Below, piece by piece: positions 9,925 through 24,000 of a stretch of 64,000 nucleotides of DNA. The DNA is taken from contig JAZGUH010000144.1 in assembly GCA_037893225.1 (NCBI GenBank), positions 1-64,000 on the forward strand, in the 5' to 3' direction. Position 1 is the first letter of the stretch. Each line of letters begins with the position of its first letter. The notes beneath the pieces are model-generated. The model did no database searches and was not told where the DNA came from. It was given only the letters and a program-made list of their open reading frames with translations. This stretch comes from Hippasteria phrygiana (taxonomy: Eukaryota > Echinodermata > Asteroidea > Valvatida > Goniasteridae). The position numbers and the translations under genes are program-made.

Positions 9925-12012
9925 ATGAATGAGTAAAGCAAGTCCATACCCCAGGGAATTTGACATGCATGGTGCAATAAATAGACGGTAACATGTACAC
10001 AGATGTTGGCCGGAAAGAAAATAAACATTGCGAGGTTTGAATTTTCTCCACAAGTTTTAACTCTAAGAAGCCGCCGATAATTGCAACATGTAGCGCCAGA
10101 TCTAAGCTATCCATACATGTCAAAATTACTGAATTTGGTTGATATTTCATGCAATTATGAATGAGTAAAGCAAGTCCATACCCTAGGGAATTTGACATGC
10201 ATGGAGCAATAAATAGACGGTAACATGTACACAGATGTTGGCCGGAAAGAAAATAAACATTGCGAGGTTTGAATTTTCTCCACAAGTTTTAACTCTAAGA
10301 AGCCGCCGATAATTGCAACATGTAGCGCCAGATCTAAGCTATCCATACATGTCAAAATTACTGAATTTGGTTGATATTTCATGCAATTATGAATGAGTAA
10401 AGCAAGTCCATACCCCAGGGAATTTGACATGCATGGAGCAATAAATAAAAGGTAATCTGCACACAGATGGTGGCCGGGAAGAAAATAAACATTGCGAGGT
10501 TTGAATTTTCTCCACAAGTTTTAACTCTAAGAAGCCGCCGATAATTGCAACATGTAGCGCCAGATCTAAGCTATCCATACATGTCAAAATTACTGAATTT
10601 GGTTAATATTTCATGCAATTATGAATGAGTAAAGCAAGTCCATACCCCAGGGAATTTGACAGGCATGGAGCAATAAATAGACGGTAATCTGCACACAGAT
10701 GGTGGCCGGGAAGAAAATAAACATTGCGAGGTTTGCATTTTCTCCACAAGTTTTAACTCTAAGAAGCCGCCGATAATTGCAACATGTAGCGCCAGATCTA
10801 AGCTATCCATACATGTCAAAATTACTGAATTTGGTTGATATTTCATGCAATTATGAATGAGTAAAGCAAGTCCATACCCCAGGGAATTTGACAGGCATGG
10901 AGCAATAAATAGAAGGTAATATGCACACAGATGTTGGCCGGAAAGAAAATAAACATTGCGAGGTTTGAATTTTCTCCACAAGTTTTAACTCTAGGAAGCC
11001 GCCGATGATTGCAACATGTAGCGCCAGATCTAAGCTATCCATACATGTCAAAATTACTGCATTTGGTTGATATTTCATGCAATTATGAATGAATAAAGCA
11101 AGTCCATACCCCAGGGAATTTGACATGCATGGAGCAATAAATAGACGGTAACATGTACACAGATGTTGGCCGGAAAGAAAATAAACATTGCGAGGTTTGA
11201 ATTTTCTCCACAAGTTTTAACTCTAGGAAGCCGCCGATGATTGCAACATGTAGCGCCAGATCTAAGCTATCCATACATGTCAACATTACTGTATTTGGTT
11301 GATATTTCATGCAATTATGAATGAGTAAAGCAAGTCCATACCCCAGGGAATTTGACAGGCATGGAGCAATAAATAAAAGGTAATCTGCACACAGATGGTG
11401 GCCGGGAAGAAAATAAACATTGCGAGGTTTGAATTTTCTCCACAAGTGTTAACTCTAAGAAGCCGCCGATAATTGCAACATGTAGCGCCAGATCTAAGCT
11501 ATCCATACATGTCAAAATTACTGAATTTGGTTGATATTTCATGCAATTATGAATGAGTAAAGCAAGTCCATACCCTAGGGAATTTGACATGCATGGAGCA
11601 ATAAATAGACGGTAACATGTACACAGATGTTGGCCGGAAAGAAAATAAACATTGCGAGGTTTGAATTTTCTCCACAAGTTTTAACTCTAAGAAGCCGCCG
11701 ATAATTGCAACATGTAGCGCCAGATCTAAGCTATCCATACATGTCAAAATTACTGAATTTGGTTGATATTTCATGCAATTATGAATGAGTAAAGCAAGTC
11801 CATACCCCAGGGAATGTGACATGCATGGAGCAATAAATAGACGGTAACATGTACACAGATGTTGGCCGGAAAGAAAATAAACATTGCGAGGTTTGAATTT
11901 TCTCCACACGTTTTAACTCTAAGAAGCCGCCGATAATTGCAACATGTAGCGCCAGATCTAAGCTATCCATACATGTCAAAATTACTGAATTTGGTTGATA
12001 TTTCATGCAATT

Positions 12013-12240
12013 ATGAGTAAAGCAAGTTCATACCCCAGGGAATTTGACAGGCATGGAGCAATAAATAAAAGGTAATCTGCACACAGATGGTGGCCGGGAA
12101 GAAAATAAACATTGCGAGGTTTGAATTTTCTCCACAAGTTTTAACTCTAAGAAGCCGCCGATAATTGCAACATGTAGCGCCAGATCTAAGCTATCCATAC
12201 ATGTCAAAATTACTGAATTTGGTTGATATTTCATGCAATT
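12013..12240 (+). repeat. 228-bp monomer with a 4-bp deletion at the ATGA-ATGA motif
   Basis: This E4-like unit starts 'atgagtaaag' instead of 'atgaatgagtaaag'. Loss of one of two adjacent 'atga' tetramers is a typical replication-slippage deletion. It is the largest indel in the window and is unique. It keeps the c20t marker (12028), linking it to 7141 and 8301. Confidence 0.93.
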
Positions 12241-15200
12241 ATGAATGAGTAAAGCAAGTCCATACCCCAGGGAATTTGACAGGCATGGAGCAATAAATAG
12301 AAGGTAATATGCACACAGATGTTGGCCGGAAAGAAAATAAACATTGCGAGGTTTGAATTTTCTCCACAAGTTTTAACTCTAGGAAGCCGCCGATGATTGC
12401 AACATGTAGCGCCAGATCTAAGCTATCCATACATGTCAAAATTACTGCATTTGGTTGATATTTCATGCAATTATGAATGAATAAAGCAAGTCCATACCCC
12501 AGGGAATTTGACATGCATGGAGCAATAAATAGACGGTAACATGTACACAGATGTTGGCCGGAAAGAAAATAAACATTGCGAGGTTTGAATTTTCTCCACA
12601 AGTTTTAACTCTAAGAAGCCGCCGATAATTGCAACATGTAGCGCCAGATCTAAGCTATCCATACATGTCAAAATTACTGAATTTGGTTGATATTTCATGC
12701 AATTATGAATGAGTAAAGCAAGTCCATACCCCAGGGAATTTGACAGGCATGGAGCAATAAATAAAAGGTAATCTGCACACAGATGGTGGCCGGGAAGAAA
12801 ATAAACATTGCGAGGTTTGAATTTTCTCCACAAGTGTTAACTCTAAGAAGCCGCCGATAATTGCAAGATGTAGCGCCAGATCTAAGCTATCCATACATGT
12901 CAAAATTACTGAATTTGGTTGATATTTCATGCAATTATGAATGAGTAAAGCAAGTCCATACCCCAGGGAATTTGACATGCATGGAGCAATAAATAGACGG
13001 TAACATGTACACAGATGTTGGCCGGAAAGAAAATAAACATTGCGAGGTTTGAATTTTCTCCACAAGTGTTAACTCTAAGAAGCCGCCGATAATTGCAACA
13101 TGTAGCGCCAGATCTAAGCTATCTATACATGTCAAAATTACTGAATTTGGTAGATATTTCATGCAATTATGAATGAGTAAAGCAAGTCCATACCCCAGGG
13201 AATTTGACATGCATGGTGCAATAAATAGACGGTAACATGTACACAGATGTTGGCCGGAAAGAAAATAAACATTGCGAGGTTTGAATTTTCTCCACAAGTT
13301 TTAACTCTAAGAAGCCGCCGATAATTGCAACATGTAGCGCCAGATCTAAGCTATCCATACATGTCAAAATTACTGAATTTGGTTGATATTTCATGCAATT
13401 ATGAATGAGTAAAGCAAGTCCATACCCCAGGGAATTTGACAGGCATGGAGCAATAAATAAAAGGTAATCTGCACACAGATGGTGGCCGGGAAGAAAATAA
13501 ACATTGCGAGGTTTGAATTTTCTCCACAAGTGTTAACTCTAAGAAGCCGCCGATAATTGCAACATGTAGCGCCAGATCTAAGCTATCCATACATGTCAAA
13601 ATTACTGAATTTGGTTGATATTTCATGCAATTATGAATGAGTAAAGCAAGTCCATACCCTAGGGAATTTGACATGCATGGAGCAATAAATAGACGGTAAC
13701 ATGTACACAGATGTTGGCCGGAAAGAAAATAAACATTGCGAGGTTTGAATTTTCTCCACAAGTTTTAACTCTAAGAAGCCGCCGATAATTGCAACATGTA
13801 GCGCCAGATCTAAGCTATCCATACATGTCAAAATTACTGAATTTGGTTGATATTTCATGCAATTATGAATGAGTAAAGCAAGTCCATACCCCAGGGAATT
13901 TGACAGGCATGGAGCAATAAATAAAAGGTAATCTGCACACAGATGGTGGCCGGGAAGAAAATAAACATTGCGAGGTTTTACTTTTCTCCACAAGTGTTAA
14001 CTCTAAGAAGCCGCCGATAATTGCAAGATGTAGCGCCAGATCTAAGCTATCCATACATGTCAAAATTACTGAATTTGGTTGATATTTCATGCAATTATGA
14101 ATGAGTAAAGCAAGTCCATACCCCAGGGAATTTGACATGCATGGAGCAATAAATAGACGGTAACATGTACACAGATGTTGGCCGGAAAGAAAATAAACAT
14201 TGCGAGGTTTGAATTTTCTCCACAAGTTTTAACTCTAAGAAGCCGCCGATAATTGCAACATGTAGCGCCAGATCTAAGCTATCTATACATGTCAAAATTA
14301 CTGAATTTGGTAGATATTTCATGCAATTATGAATGAGTAAAGCAAGTCCATACCCCAGGGAATTTGACATGCATGGTGCAATAAATAGACGGTAACATGT
14401 ACACAGATGTTGGCCGGAAAGAAAATAAACATTGCGAGGTTTGAATTTTCTCCACAAGTTTTAACTCTAAGAAGCCGCCGATAATTGCAACATGTAGCGC
14501 CAGATCTAAGCTATCCATACATGTCAAAATTACTGAATTTGGTTGATATTTCATGCAATTATGAATGAGTAAAGCAAGTCCATACCCCAGGGAATTTGAC
14601 AGGCATGGAGCAATAAATAAAAGGTAATCTGCACACAGATGGTGGCCGGGAAGAAAATAAACATTGCGAGGTTTGAATTTTCTCCACAAGTGTTAACTCT
14701 AAGAAGCCGCCGATAATTGCAAGATGTAGCGCCAGATCTAAGCTATCCATACATGTCAAAATTACTGAATTTGGTTGATATTTCATGCAATTATGAATGA
14801 GTAAAGCAAGTCCATACCCTAGGGAATTTGACATGCATGGAGCAATAAATAGACGGTAACATGTACACAGATGTTGGCCGGAAAGAAAATAAACATTGCG
14901 AGGTTTGCATTTTCTCCACAAGTTTTAACTCTAAGAAGCCGCCGATAATTGCAACATGTAGCGCCAGATCTAAGCTATCCATACATGTCAAAATTACTGA
15001 ATTTGGTTGATATTTCATGCAATTATGAATGAGTAAAGCAAGTCCATACCCCAGGGAATTTGACAGGCATGGAGCAATAAATAAAAGGTAATCTGCACAC
15101 AGATGGTGGCCGGGAAGAAAATAAACATTGCGAGGTTTGAATTTTCTCCACAAGTGTTAACTCTAAGAAGCCGCCGATAATTGCAAGATGTAGCGCCAGA

Positions 15201-15256
15201 TCTAAGCTATCCATACATGTCAAAATTACTGAATTTGGTTGATATTTCATGCAATT
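12241..15256. repeat. Array segment 3: 5-monomer unit I J B A B in two copies
   Basis: Order: G H1 B, then I J B2 A B (12937-14096) and I J B A B (14097-15256), an 1160-bp unit repeated. The first I carries t132g, which is otherwise B-like. The B at 13865 has two adjacent changes (13979 and 13981). The A at 14793 has a116c. Confidence 0.88.
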
Positions 15257-17576
15257 ATGAATGAGTAAAGCAAGTCCATACCCCAGGGAATTTGACATGC
15301 ATGGAGCAATAAATAGACGGTAACATGTACACAGATGTTGGCCGGAAAGAAAATAAACATTGCGAGGTTTGAATTTTCTCCACAAGTTTTAACTCTAAGA
15401 AGCCGCCGATAATTGCAACATGTAGCGCCAGATCTAAGCTATCCATACATGTCAAAATTACTGAATTTGGTTGATATTTCATGCAATTATGAATGAGTAA
15501 AGCAAGTCCATACCCCAGGGAATGTGACATGCATGGAGCAATAAATAGACGGTAACATGTACACAGATGTTGGCCGGAAAGAAAATAAACATTGCGAGGT
15601 TTGAATTTTCTCCACACGTTTTAACTCTAAGAAGCCGCCGATAATTGCAACATGTAGCGCCAGATCTAAGCTATCCATACATGTCAAAATTACTGAATTT
15701 GGTTGATATTTCATGCAATTATGAATGAGTAAAGCAAGTCCATACCCCAGGGAATTTGACAGGCATGGAGCAATAAATAAAAGGTAATCTGCACACAGAT
15801 GGTGGCCGGGAAGAAAATAAACATTGCGAGGTTTGAATTTTCTCCACAAGTGTTAACTCTAAGAAGCCGCCGATAATTGCAAGATGTAGCGCCAGATCTA
15901 AGCTATCCATACATGTCAAAATTACTGAATTTGGTTGATATTTCATGCAATTATGAATGAGTAAAGCAAGTCCATACCCCAGGGAATTTGACATGCATGG
16001 AGCAATAAATAGACGGTAACATGTACACAGATGTTGGCCGGAAAGAAAATAAACATTGCGAGGTTTGAATTTTCTCCACAAGTTTTAACTCTAAGAAGCC
16101 GCCGATAATTGCAACATGTAGCGCCAGATCTAAGCTATCCATACATGTCAAAATTACTGAATTTGGTTGATATTTCATGCAATTATGAATGAGTAAAGCA
16201 AGTCCATACCCCAGGGAATGTGACATGCATGGAGCAATAAATAGACGGTAACATGTACACAGATGTTGGCCGGAAAGAAAATAAACATTGCGAGGTTTGA
16301 ATTTTCTCCACACGTTTTAACTCTAAGAAGCCGCCGATAATTGCAACATGTAGCGCCAGATCTAAGCTATCCATACATGTCAAAATTACTGAATTTGGTT
16401 GATATTTCATGCAATTATGAATGAGTAAAGCAAGTCCATACCCCAGGGAATTTGACAGGCATGGAGCAATAAATAAAAGGTAATCTGCACACAGATGGTG
16501 GCCGGGAAGAAAATAAACATTGCGAGGTTTGAATTTTCTCCACAAGTTTTAACTCTAAGAAGCCGCCGATAATTGCAACATGTAGCGCCAGATCTAAGCT
16601 ATCCATACATGTCAAAATTACTGAATTTGGTTAATATTTCATGCAATTATGAATGAGTAAAGCAAGTCCATACCCCAGGGAATTTGACAGGCATGGAGCA
16701 ATAAATAGACGGTAATCTGCACACAGATGGTGGCCGGGAAGAAAATAAACATTGCGAGGTTTGCATTTTCTCCACAAGTTTTAACTCTAAGAAGCCGCCG
16801 ATAATTGCAACATGTAGCGCCAGATCTAAGCTATCCATACATGTCAAAATTACTGAATTTGGTTGATATTTCATGCAATTATGAATGAGTAAAGCAAGTC
16901 CATACCCCAGGGAATTTGACAGGCATGGAGCAATAAATAGAAGGTAATATGCACACAGATGTTGGCCGGAAAGAAAATAAACATTGCGAGGTTTGAATTT
17001 TCTCCACAAGTTTTAACTCTAGGAAGCCGCCGATGATTGCAACATGTAGCGCCAGATCTAAGCTATCCATACATGTCAAAATTACTGCATTTGGTTGATA
17101 TTTCATGCAATTATGAATGAATAAAGCAAGTCCATACCCCAGGGAATTTGACATGCATGGAGCAATAAATAGACGGTAACATGTACACAGATGTTGGCCG
17201 GAAAGAAAATAAACATTGCGAGGTTTGAATTTTCTCCACAAGTTTTAACTCTAAGAAGCCGCCGATAATTGCAACATGTAGCGCCAGATCTAAGCTATCC
17301 ATACATGTCAAAATTACTGAATTTGGTTGATATTTCATGCAATTATGAATGAGTAAAGCAAGTCCATACCCCAGGGAATTTGACAGGCATGGAGCAATAA
17401 ATAAAAGGTAATCTGCACACAGATGGTGGCCGGGAAGAAAATAAACATTGCGAGGTTTGAATTTTCTCCACAAGTGTTAACTCTAAGAAGCCGCCGATAA
17501 TTGCAAGATGTAGCGCCAGATCTAAGCTATCCATACATGTCAAAATTACTGAATTTGGTTGATATTTCATGCAATT
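15257..17576. repeat. Array segment 4: C D B C D E F G H1 B block
   Basis: Ten monomers in the order C D B C D E F G H1 B. With the preceding B at 15025, the eleven-monomer string matches 36830-39381 type for type. The ordered core D E F G H1 B also recurs at 50750-52141. Confidence 0.9.
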
Positions 17577-20500
17577 ATGAATGAGTAAAGCAAGTCCATA
17601 CCCCAGGGAATTTGACATGCATGGAGCAATAAATAGACGGTAACATGTACACAGATGTTGGCCGGAAAGAAAATAAACATTGCGAGGTTTGAATTTTCTC
17701 CACAAGTTTTAACTCTAAGAAGCCGCCGATAATTGCAACATGTAGCGCCAGATCTAAGCTATCTATACATGTCAAAATTACTGAATTTGGTAGATATTTC
17801 ATGCAATTATGAATGAGTAAAGCAAGTCCATACCCCAGGGAATTTGACATGCATGGTGCAATAAATAGACGGTAACATGTACACAGATGTTGGCCGGAAA
17901 GAAAATAAACATTGCGAGGTTTGAATTTTCTCCACAAGTTTTAACTCTAAGAAGCCGCCGATAATTGCAACATGTAGCGCCAGATCTAAGCTATCCATAC
18001 ATGTCAAAATTACTGAATTTGGTTGATATTTCATGCAATTATGAATGAGTAAAGCAAGTCCATACCCCAGGGAATTTGACAGGCATGGAGCAATAAATAA
18101 AAGGTAATCTGCACACAGATGGTGGCCGGGAAGAAAATAAACATTGCGAGGTTTGAATTTTCTCCACAAGTGTTAACTCTAAGAAGCCGCCGATAATTGC
18201 AACATGTAGCGCCAGATCTAAGCTATCCATACATGTCAAAATTACTGAATTTGGTTGATATTTCATGCAATTATGAATGAGTAAAGCAAGTCCATACCCT
18301 AGGGAATTTGACATGCATGGAGCAATAAATAGACGGTAACATGTACACAGATGTTGGCCGGAAAGAAAATAAACATTGCGAGGTTTGAATTTTCTCCACA
18401 AGTTTTAACTCTAAGAAGCCGCCGATAATTGCAACATGTAGCGCCAGATCTAAGCTATCCATACATGTCAAAATTACTGAATTTGGTTGATATTTCATGC
18501 AATTATGAATGAGTAAAGCAAGTCCATACCCCAGGGAATTTGACAGGCATGGAGCAATAAATAAAAGGTAATCTGCACACAGATGGTGGCCGGGAAGAAA
18601 ATAAACATTGCGAGGTTTGAATTTTCTCCACAAGTGTTAACTCTAAGAAGCCGCCGATAATTGCAAGATGTAGCGCCAGATCTAAGCTATCCATACATGT
18701 CAAAATTACTGAATTTGGTTGATATTTCATGCAATTATGAATGAGTAAAGCAAGTCCATACCCCAGGGAATTTGACATGCATGGAGCAATAAATAGACGG
18801 TAACATGTACACAGATGTTGGCCGGAAAGAAAATAAACATTGCGAGGTTTGAATTTTCTCCACAAGTTTTAACTCTAAGAAGCCGCCGATAATTGCAACA
18901 TGTAGCGCCAGATCTAAGCTATCTATACATGTCAAAATTACTGAATTTGGTAGATATTTCATGCAATTATGAATGAGTAAAGCAAGTCCATACCCCAGGG
19001 AATTTGACATGCATGGTGCAATAAATAGACGGTAACATGTACACAGATGTTGGCCGGAAAGAAAATAAACATTGCGAGGTTTGAATTTTCTCCACAAGTT
19101 TTAACTCTAAGAAGCCGCCGATAATTGCAACATGTAGCGCCAGATCTAAGCTATCCATACATGTCAAAATTACTGAATTTGGTTGATATTTCATGCAATT
19201 ATGAATGAGTAAAGCAAGTCCATACCCCAGGGAATTTGACAGGCATGGAGCAATAAATAAAAGGTAATCTGCACACAGATGGTGGCCGGGAAGAAAATAA
19301 ACATTGCGAGGTTTGAATTTTCTCCACAAGTGTTAACTCTAAGAAGCCGCCGATAATTGCAACATGTAGCGCCAGATCTAAGCTATCCATACATGTCAAA
19401 ATTACTGAATTTGGTTGATATTTCATGCAATTATGAATGAGTAAAGCAAGTCCATACCCTAGGGAATTTGACATGCATGGAGCAATAAATAGACGGTAAC
19501 ATGTACACAGATGTTGGCCGGAAAGAAAATAAACATTGCGAGGTTTGAATTTTCTCCACAAGTTTTAACTCTAAGAAGCCGCCGATAATTGCAACATGTA
19601 GCGCCAGATCTAAGCTATCCATACATGTCAAAATTACTGAATTTGGTTGATATTTCATGCAATTATGAATGAGTAAAGCAAGTCCATACCCCAGGGAATT
19701 TGACAGGCATGGAGCAATAAATAAAAGGTAATCTGCACACAGATGGTGGCCGGGAAGAAAATAAACATTGCGAGGTTTGAATTTTCTCCACAAGTGTTAA
19801 CTCTAAGAAGCCGCCGATAATTGCAAGATGTAGCGCCAGATCTAAGCTATCCATACATGTCAAAATTACTGAATTTGGTTGATATTTCATGCAATTATGA
19901 ATGAGTAAAGCAAGTCCATACCCCAGGGAATTTGACATGCATGGAGCAATAAATAGACGGTAACATGTACACAGATGTTGGCCGGAAAGAAAATAAACAT
20001 TGCGAGGTTTGAATTTTCTCCACAAGTTTTAACTCTAAGAAGCCGCCGATAATTGCAACATGTAGCGCCAGATCTAAGCTATCCATACATGTCAAAATTA
20101 CTGAATTTGGTTGATATTTCATGCAATTATGAATGAGTAAAGCAAGTCCATACCCCAGGGAATTTGACAGGCATGGAGCAATAAATAAAAGGTAATCTGC
20201 ACACAGATGGTGGCCGGGAAGAAAATAAACATTGCGAGGTTTGAATTTTCTCCACAAGTGTTAACTCTAAGAAGCCGCCGATAATTGCAAGATGTAGCGC
20301 CAGATCTAAGCTATCCATACATGTCAAAATTACTGAATTTGGTTGATATTTCATGCAATTATGAATGAGTAAAGCAAGTCCATACCCTAGGGAATTTGAC
20401 ATGCATGGAGCAATAAATAGACGGTAACATGTACACAGATGTTGGCCGGAAAGAAAATAAACATTGCGAGGTTTGAATTTTCTCCACAAGTTTTAACTCT

Positions 20501-21056
20501 AAGAAGCCGCCGATAATTGCAACATGTAGCGCCAGATCTAAGCTATCCATACATGTCAAAATTACTGAATTTGGTTGATATTTCATGCAATTATGAATGA
20601 GTAAAGCAAGTCCATACCCCAGGGAATTTGACAGGCATGGAGCAATAAATAAAAGGTAATCTGCACACAGATGGTGGCCGGGAAGAAAATAAACATTGCG
20701 AGGTTTGAATTTTCTCCACAAGTGTTAACTCTAAGAAGCCGCCGATAATTGCAAGATGTAGCGCCAGATCTAAGCTATCCATACATGTCAAAATTACTGA
20801 ATTTGGTTGATATTTCATGCAATTATGAATGAGTAAAGCAAGTCCATACCCCAGGGAATTTGACATGCATGGAGCAATAAATAGACGGTAACATGTACAC
20901 AGATGTTGGCCGGAAAGAAAATAAACATTGCGAGGTTTGAATTTTCTCCACAAGTTTTAACTCTAAGAAGCCGCCGATAATTGCAACATGTAGCGCCAGA
21001 TCTAAGCTATCCATACATGTCAAAATTACTGAATTTGGTTGATATTTCATGCAATT
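17577..21056. repeat. Array segment 5: I J B2 A B twice, then C B A B C
   Basis: I J B2 A B at 17577-18736 is repeated at 18737-19896, and I noticed no difference between the two 1160-bp copies. C B A B C follows. The same five-monomer order is also seen at 25464-26623 and, with small changes, at 12937, 14097, 21057, 23840, 27784 and 32190. It is the most frequently reused higher-order unit of the window. Confidence 0.9.
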
Positions 21057-24000
21057 ATGAATGAGTAAAGCAAGTCCATACCCCAGGGAATTTGACATGC
21101 ATGGAGCAATAAATAGACGGTAACATGTACACAGATGTTGGCCGGAAAGAAAATAAACATTGCGAGGTTTGAATTTTCTCCACAAGTTTTAACTCTAAGA
21201 AGCCGCCGATAATTGCAACATGTAGCGCCAGATCTAAGCTATCTATACATGTCAAAATTACTGAATTTGGTAGATATTTCATGCAATTATGAATGAGTAA
21301 AGCAAGTCCATACCCCAGGGAATTTGACATGCATGGTGCAATAAATAGACGGTAACATGTACACAGATGTTGGCCGGAAAGAAAATAAACATTGCGAGGT
21401 TTGAATTTTCTCCACAAGTTTTAACTCTAAGAAGCCGCCGATAATTGCAACATGTAGCGCCAGATCTAAGCTATCCATACATGTCAAAATTACTGAATTT
21501 GGTTGATATTTCATGCAATTATGAATGAGTAAAGCAAGTCCATACCCCAGGGAATTTGACAGGCATGGAGCAATAACTAAAAGGTAATCTGCACACAGAT
21601 GGTGGCCGGGAAGAAAATAAACATTGCGAGGTTTGAATTTTCTCCACAAGTGTTAACTCTAAGAAGCCGCCGATAATTGCAAGATGTAGCGCCAGATCTA
21701 AGCTATCCATACATGTCAAAATTACTGAATTTGGTTGATATTTCATGCAATTATGAATGAGTAAAGCAAGTCCATACCCTAGGGAATTTGACATGCATGG
21801 AGCAATAAATAGACGGTAACATGTACACAGATGTTGGCCGGAAAGAAAATAAACATTGCGAGGTTTGAATTTTCTCCACAAGTTTTAACTCTAAGAAGCC
21901 GCCGATAATTGCAACATGTAGCGCCAGATCTAAGCTATCCATACATGTCAAAATTACTGAATTTGGTTGATATTTCATGCAATTATGAATGAGTAAAGCA
22001 AGTCCATACCCCAGGGAATTTGACAGGCATGGAGCAATAAATAAAAGGTAATCTGCACACAGATGGTGGCCGGGAAGAAAATAAACATTGCGAGGTTTGA
22101 ATTTTCTCCACAAGTGTTAACTCTAAGAAGCCGCCGATAATTGCAAGATGTAGCGCCAGATCTAAGCTATCCATACATGTCAAAATTACTGAATTTGGTT
22201 GATATTTCATGCAATTATTAATGAGTAAAGCAAGTCCATACCCCAGGGAATTTGACATGCATGGAGCAATAAATAGACGGTAACATGTACACAGATGTTG
22301 GCCGGAAAGAAAATAAACATTGCGAGGTTTGAATTTTCTCCACAAGTTTTAACTCTAAGAAGCCGCCGATAATTGCAACATGTAGCGCCAGATCTAAGCT
22401 ATCCATACATGTCAAAATTACTGAATTTGGTTGATATTTCATGCAATTATGAATGAGTAAAGCAAGTCATACCCCAGGGAATTTGACATGCATGGAGCAA
22501 TAAATAGACGGTAACATGTACACAGATGTTGGCCGGAAAGAAAATAAACATTGCGAGGTTTGAATTTTCTCCACACGTTTTAACTCTAAGAAGCCGCCGA
22601 TAATTGCAACATGTAGCGCCAGATCTAAGCTATCCATACATGTCAAAATTACTGAATTTGGTTGATATTTCATGCAATTATGAATGAGTAAAGCAAGTCC
22701 ATACCCCAGGGAATTTGACAGGCATGGAGCAATAAATAAAAGGTAATCTGCACACAGATGGTGGCCGGGAAGAAAATAAACATTGCGAGGTTTGAATTTT
22801 CTCCACAAGTGTTAACTCTAAGAAGCCGCCGATAATTGCAAGATGTAGCGCCAGATCTAAGCTATCCATACATGTCAAAATTACTGAATTTGGTTGATAT
22901 TTCATGCAATTATGAATGAGTAAAGCAAGTCCATACCCCAGGGAATTTGACATGCATGGAGCAATAAATAGACGGTAACATGTACACAGATGTTGGCCGG
23001 AAAGAAAATAAACATTGCGAGGTTTGAATTTTCTCCACAAGTTTTAACTCTAAGAAGCCGCCGATAATTGCAACATGTAGCGCCAGATCTAAGCTATCCA
23101 TACATGTCAAAATTACTGAATTTGGTTGATATTTCATGCAATTATGAATGAGTAAAGCAAGTCCATACCCCAGGGAATTTGACAGGCATGGAGCAATAAA
23201 TAGAAGGTAATATGCACACAGATGTTGGCCGGAAAGAAAATAAACATTGCGAGGTTTGAATTTTCTCCACAAGTTTTAACTCTAGGAAGCCGCCGATGAT
23301 TGCAACATGTAGCGCCAGATCTAAGCTATCCATACATGTCAAAATTACTGCATTTGGTTGATATTTCATGCAATTATGAATGAATAAAGCAAGTCCATAC
23401 CCCACGGAATTTGACATGCATGGAGCAATAAATAGACGGTAACATGTACACAGATGTTGGCCGGAAAGAAAATAAACATTGCGAGGTTTGAATTTTCTCC
23501 ACAAGTTTTAACTCTAAGAAGCCGCCGATAATTGCAACATGTAGCGCCAGATCTAAGCTATCCATACATGTCAAAATTACTGAATTTGGTTGATATTTCA
23601 TGCAATTATGAATGAGTAAAGCAAGTCCATACCCCAGGGAATTTGACAGGCATGGAGCAATAAATAAAAGGTAATCTGCACACAGATGGTGGCCGGGAAG
23701 AAAATAAACATTGCGAGGTTTGAATTTTCTCCACAAGTGTTAACTCTAAGAAGCCGCCGATAATTGCAAGATGTAGCGCCAGATCTAAGCTATCCATACA
23801 TGTCAAAATTACTGAATTTGGTTGATATTTCATGCAATTATGAATGAGTAAAGCAAGTCCATACCCCAGGGAATTTGACATGCATGGAGCAATAAATAGA
23901 CGGTAACATGTACACAGATGTTGGCCGGAAAGAAAATAAACATTGCGAGGTTTGAATTTTCTCCACAAGTTTTAACTCTAAGAAGCCGCCGATAATTGCA

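Larger units (their letters stand above)
6909..12240. repeat. Array segment 2: nested 5- and 9-monomer duplications
   Basis: Order from 6909: D E4 F G H2, D E4 F G H2, B2 A X J A E F G H2 B2 A D E4. Here X is the D/I chimera at 9693, and the E at 10389 keeps t42 (a C/E chimera). The rare c20t of E4 lies at 7160 and 8320, 1160 bp apart, marking the 5-monomer duplication. F G H2 B2 A D at 8533-9924 recurs at 10621-12012 (offset 2088 bp, nine monomers), sharing a200c at 9196 and 11284. A third E4 copy ends the segment, with a 4-bp deletion. Confidence 0.88.
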
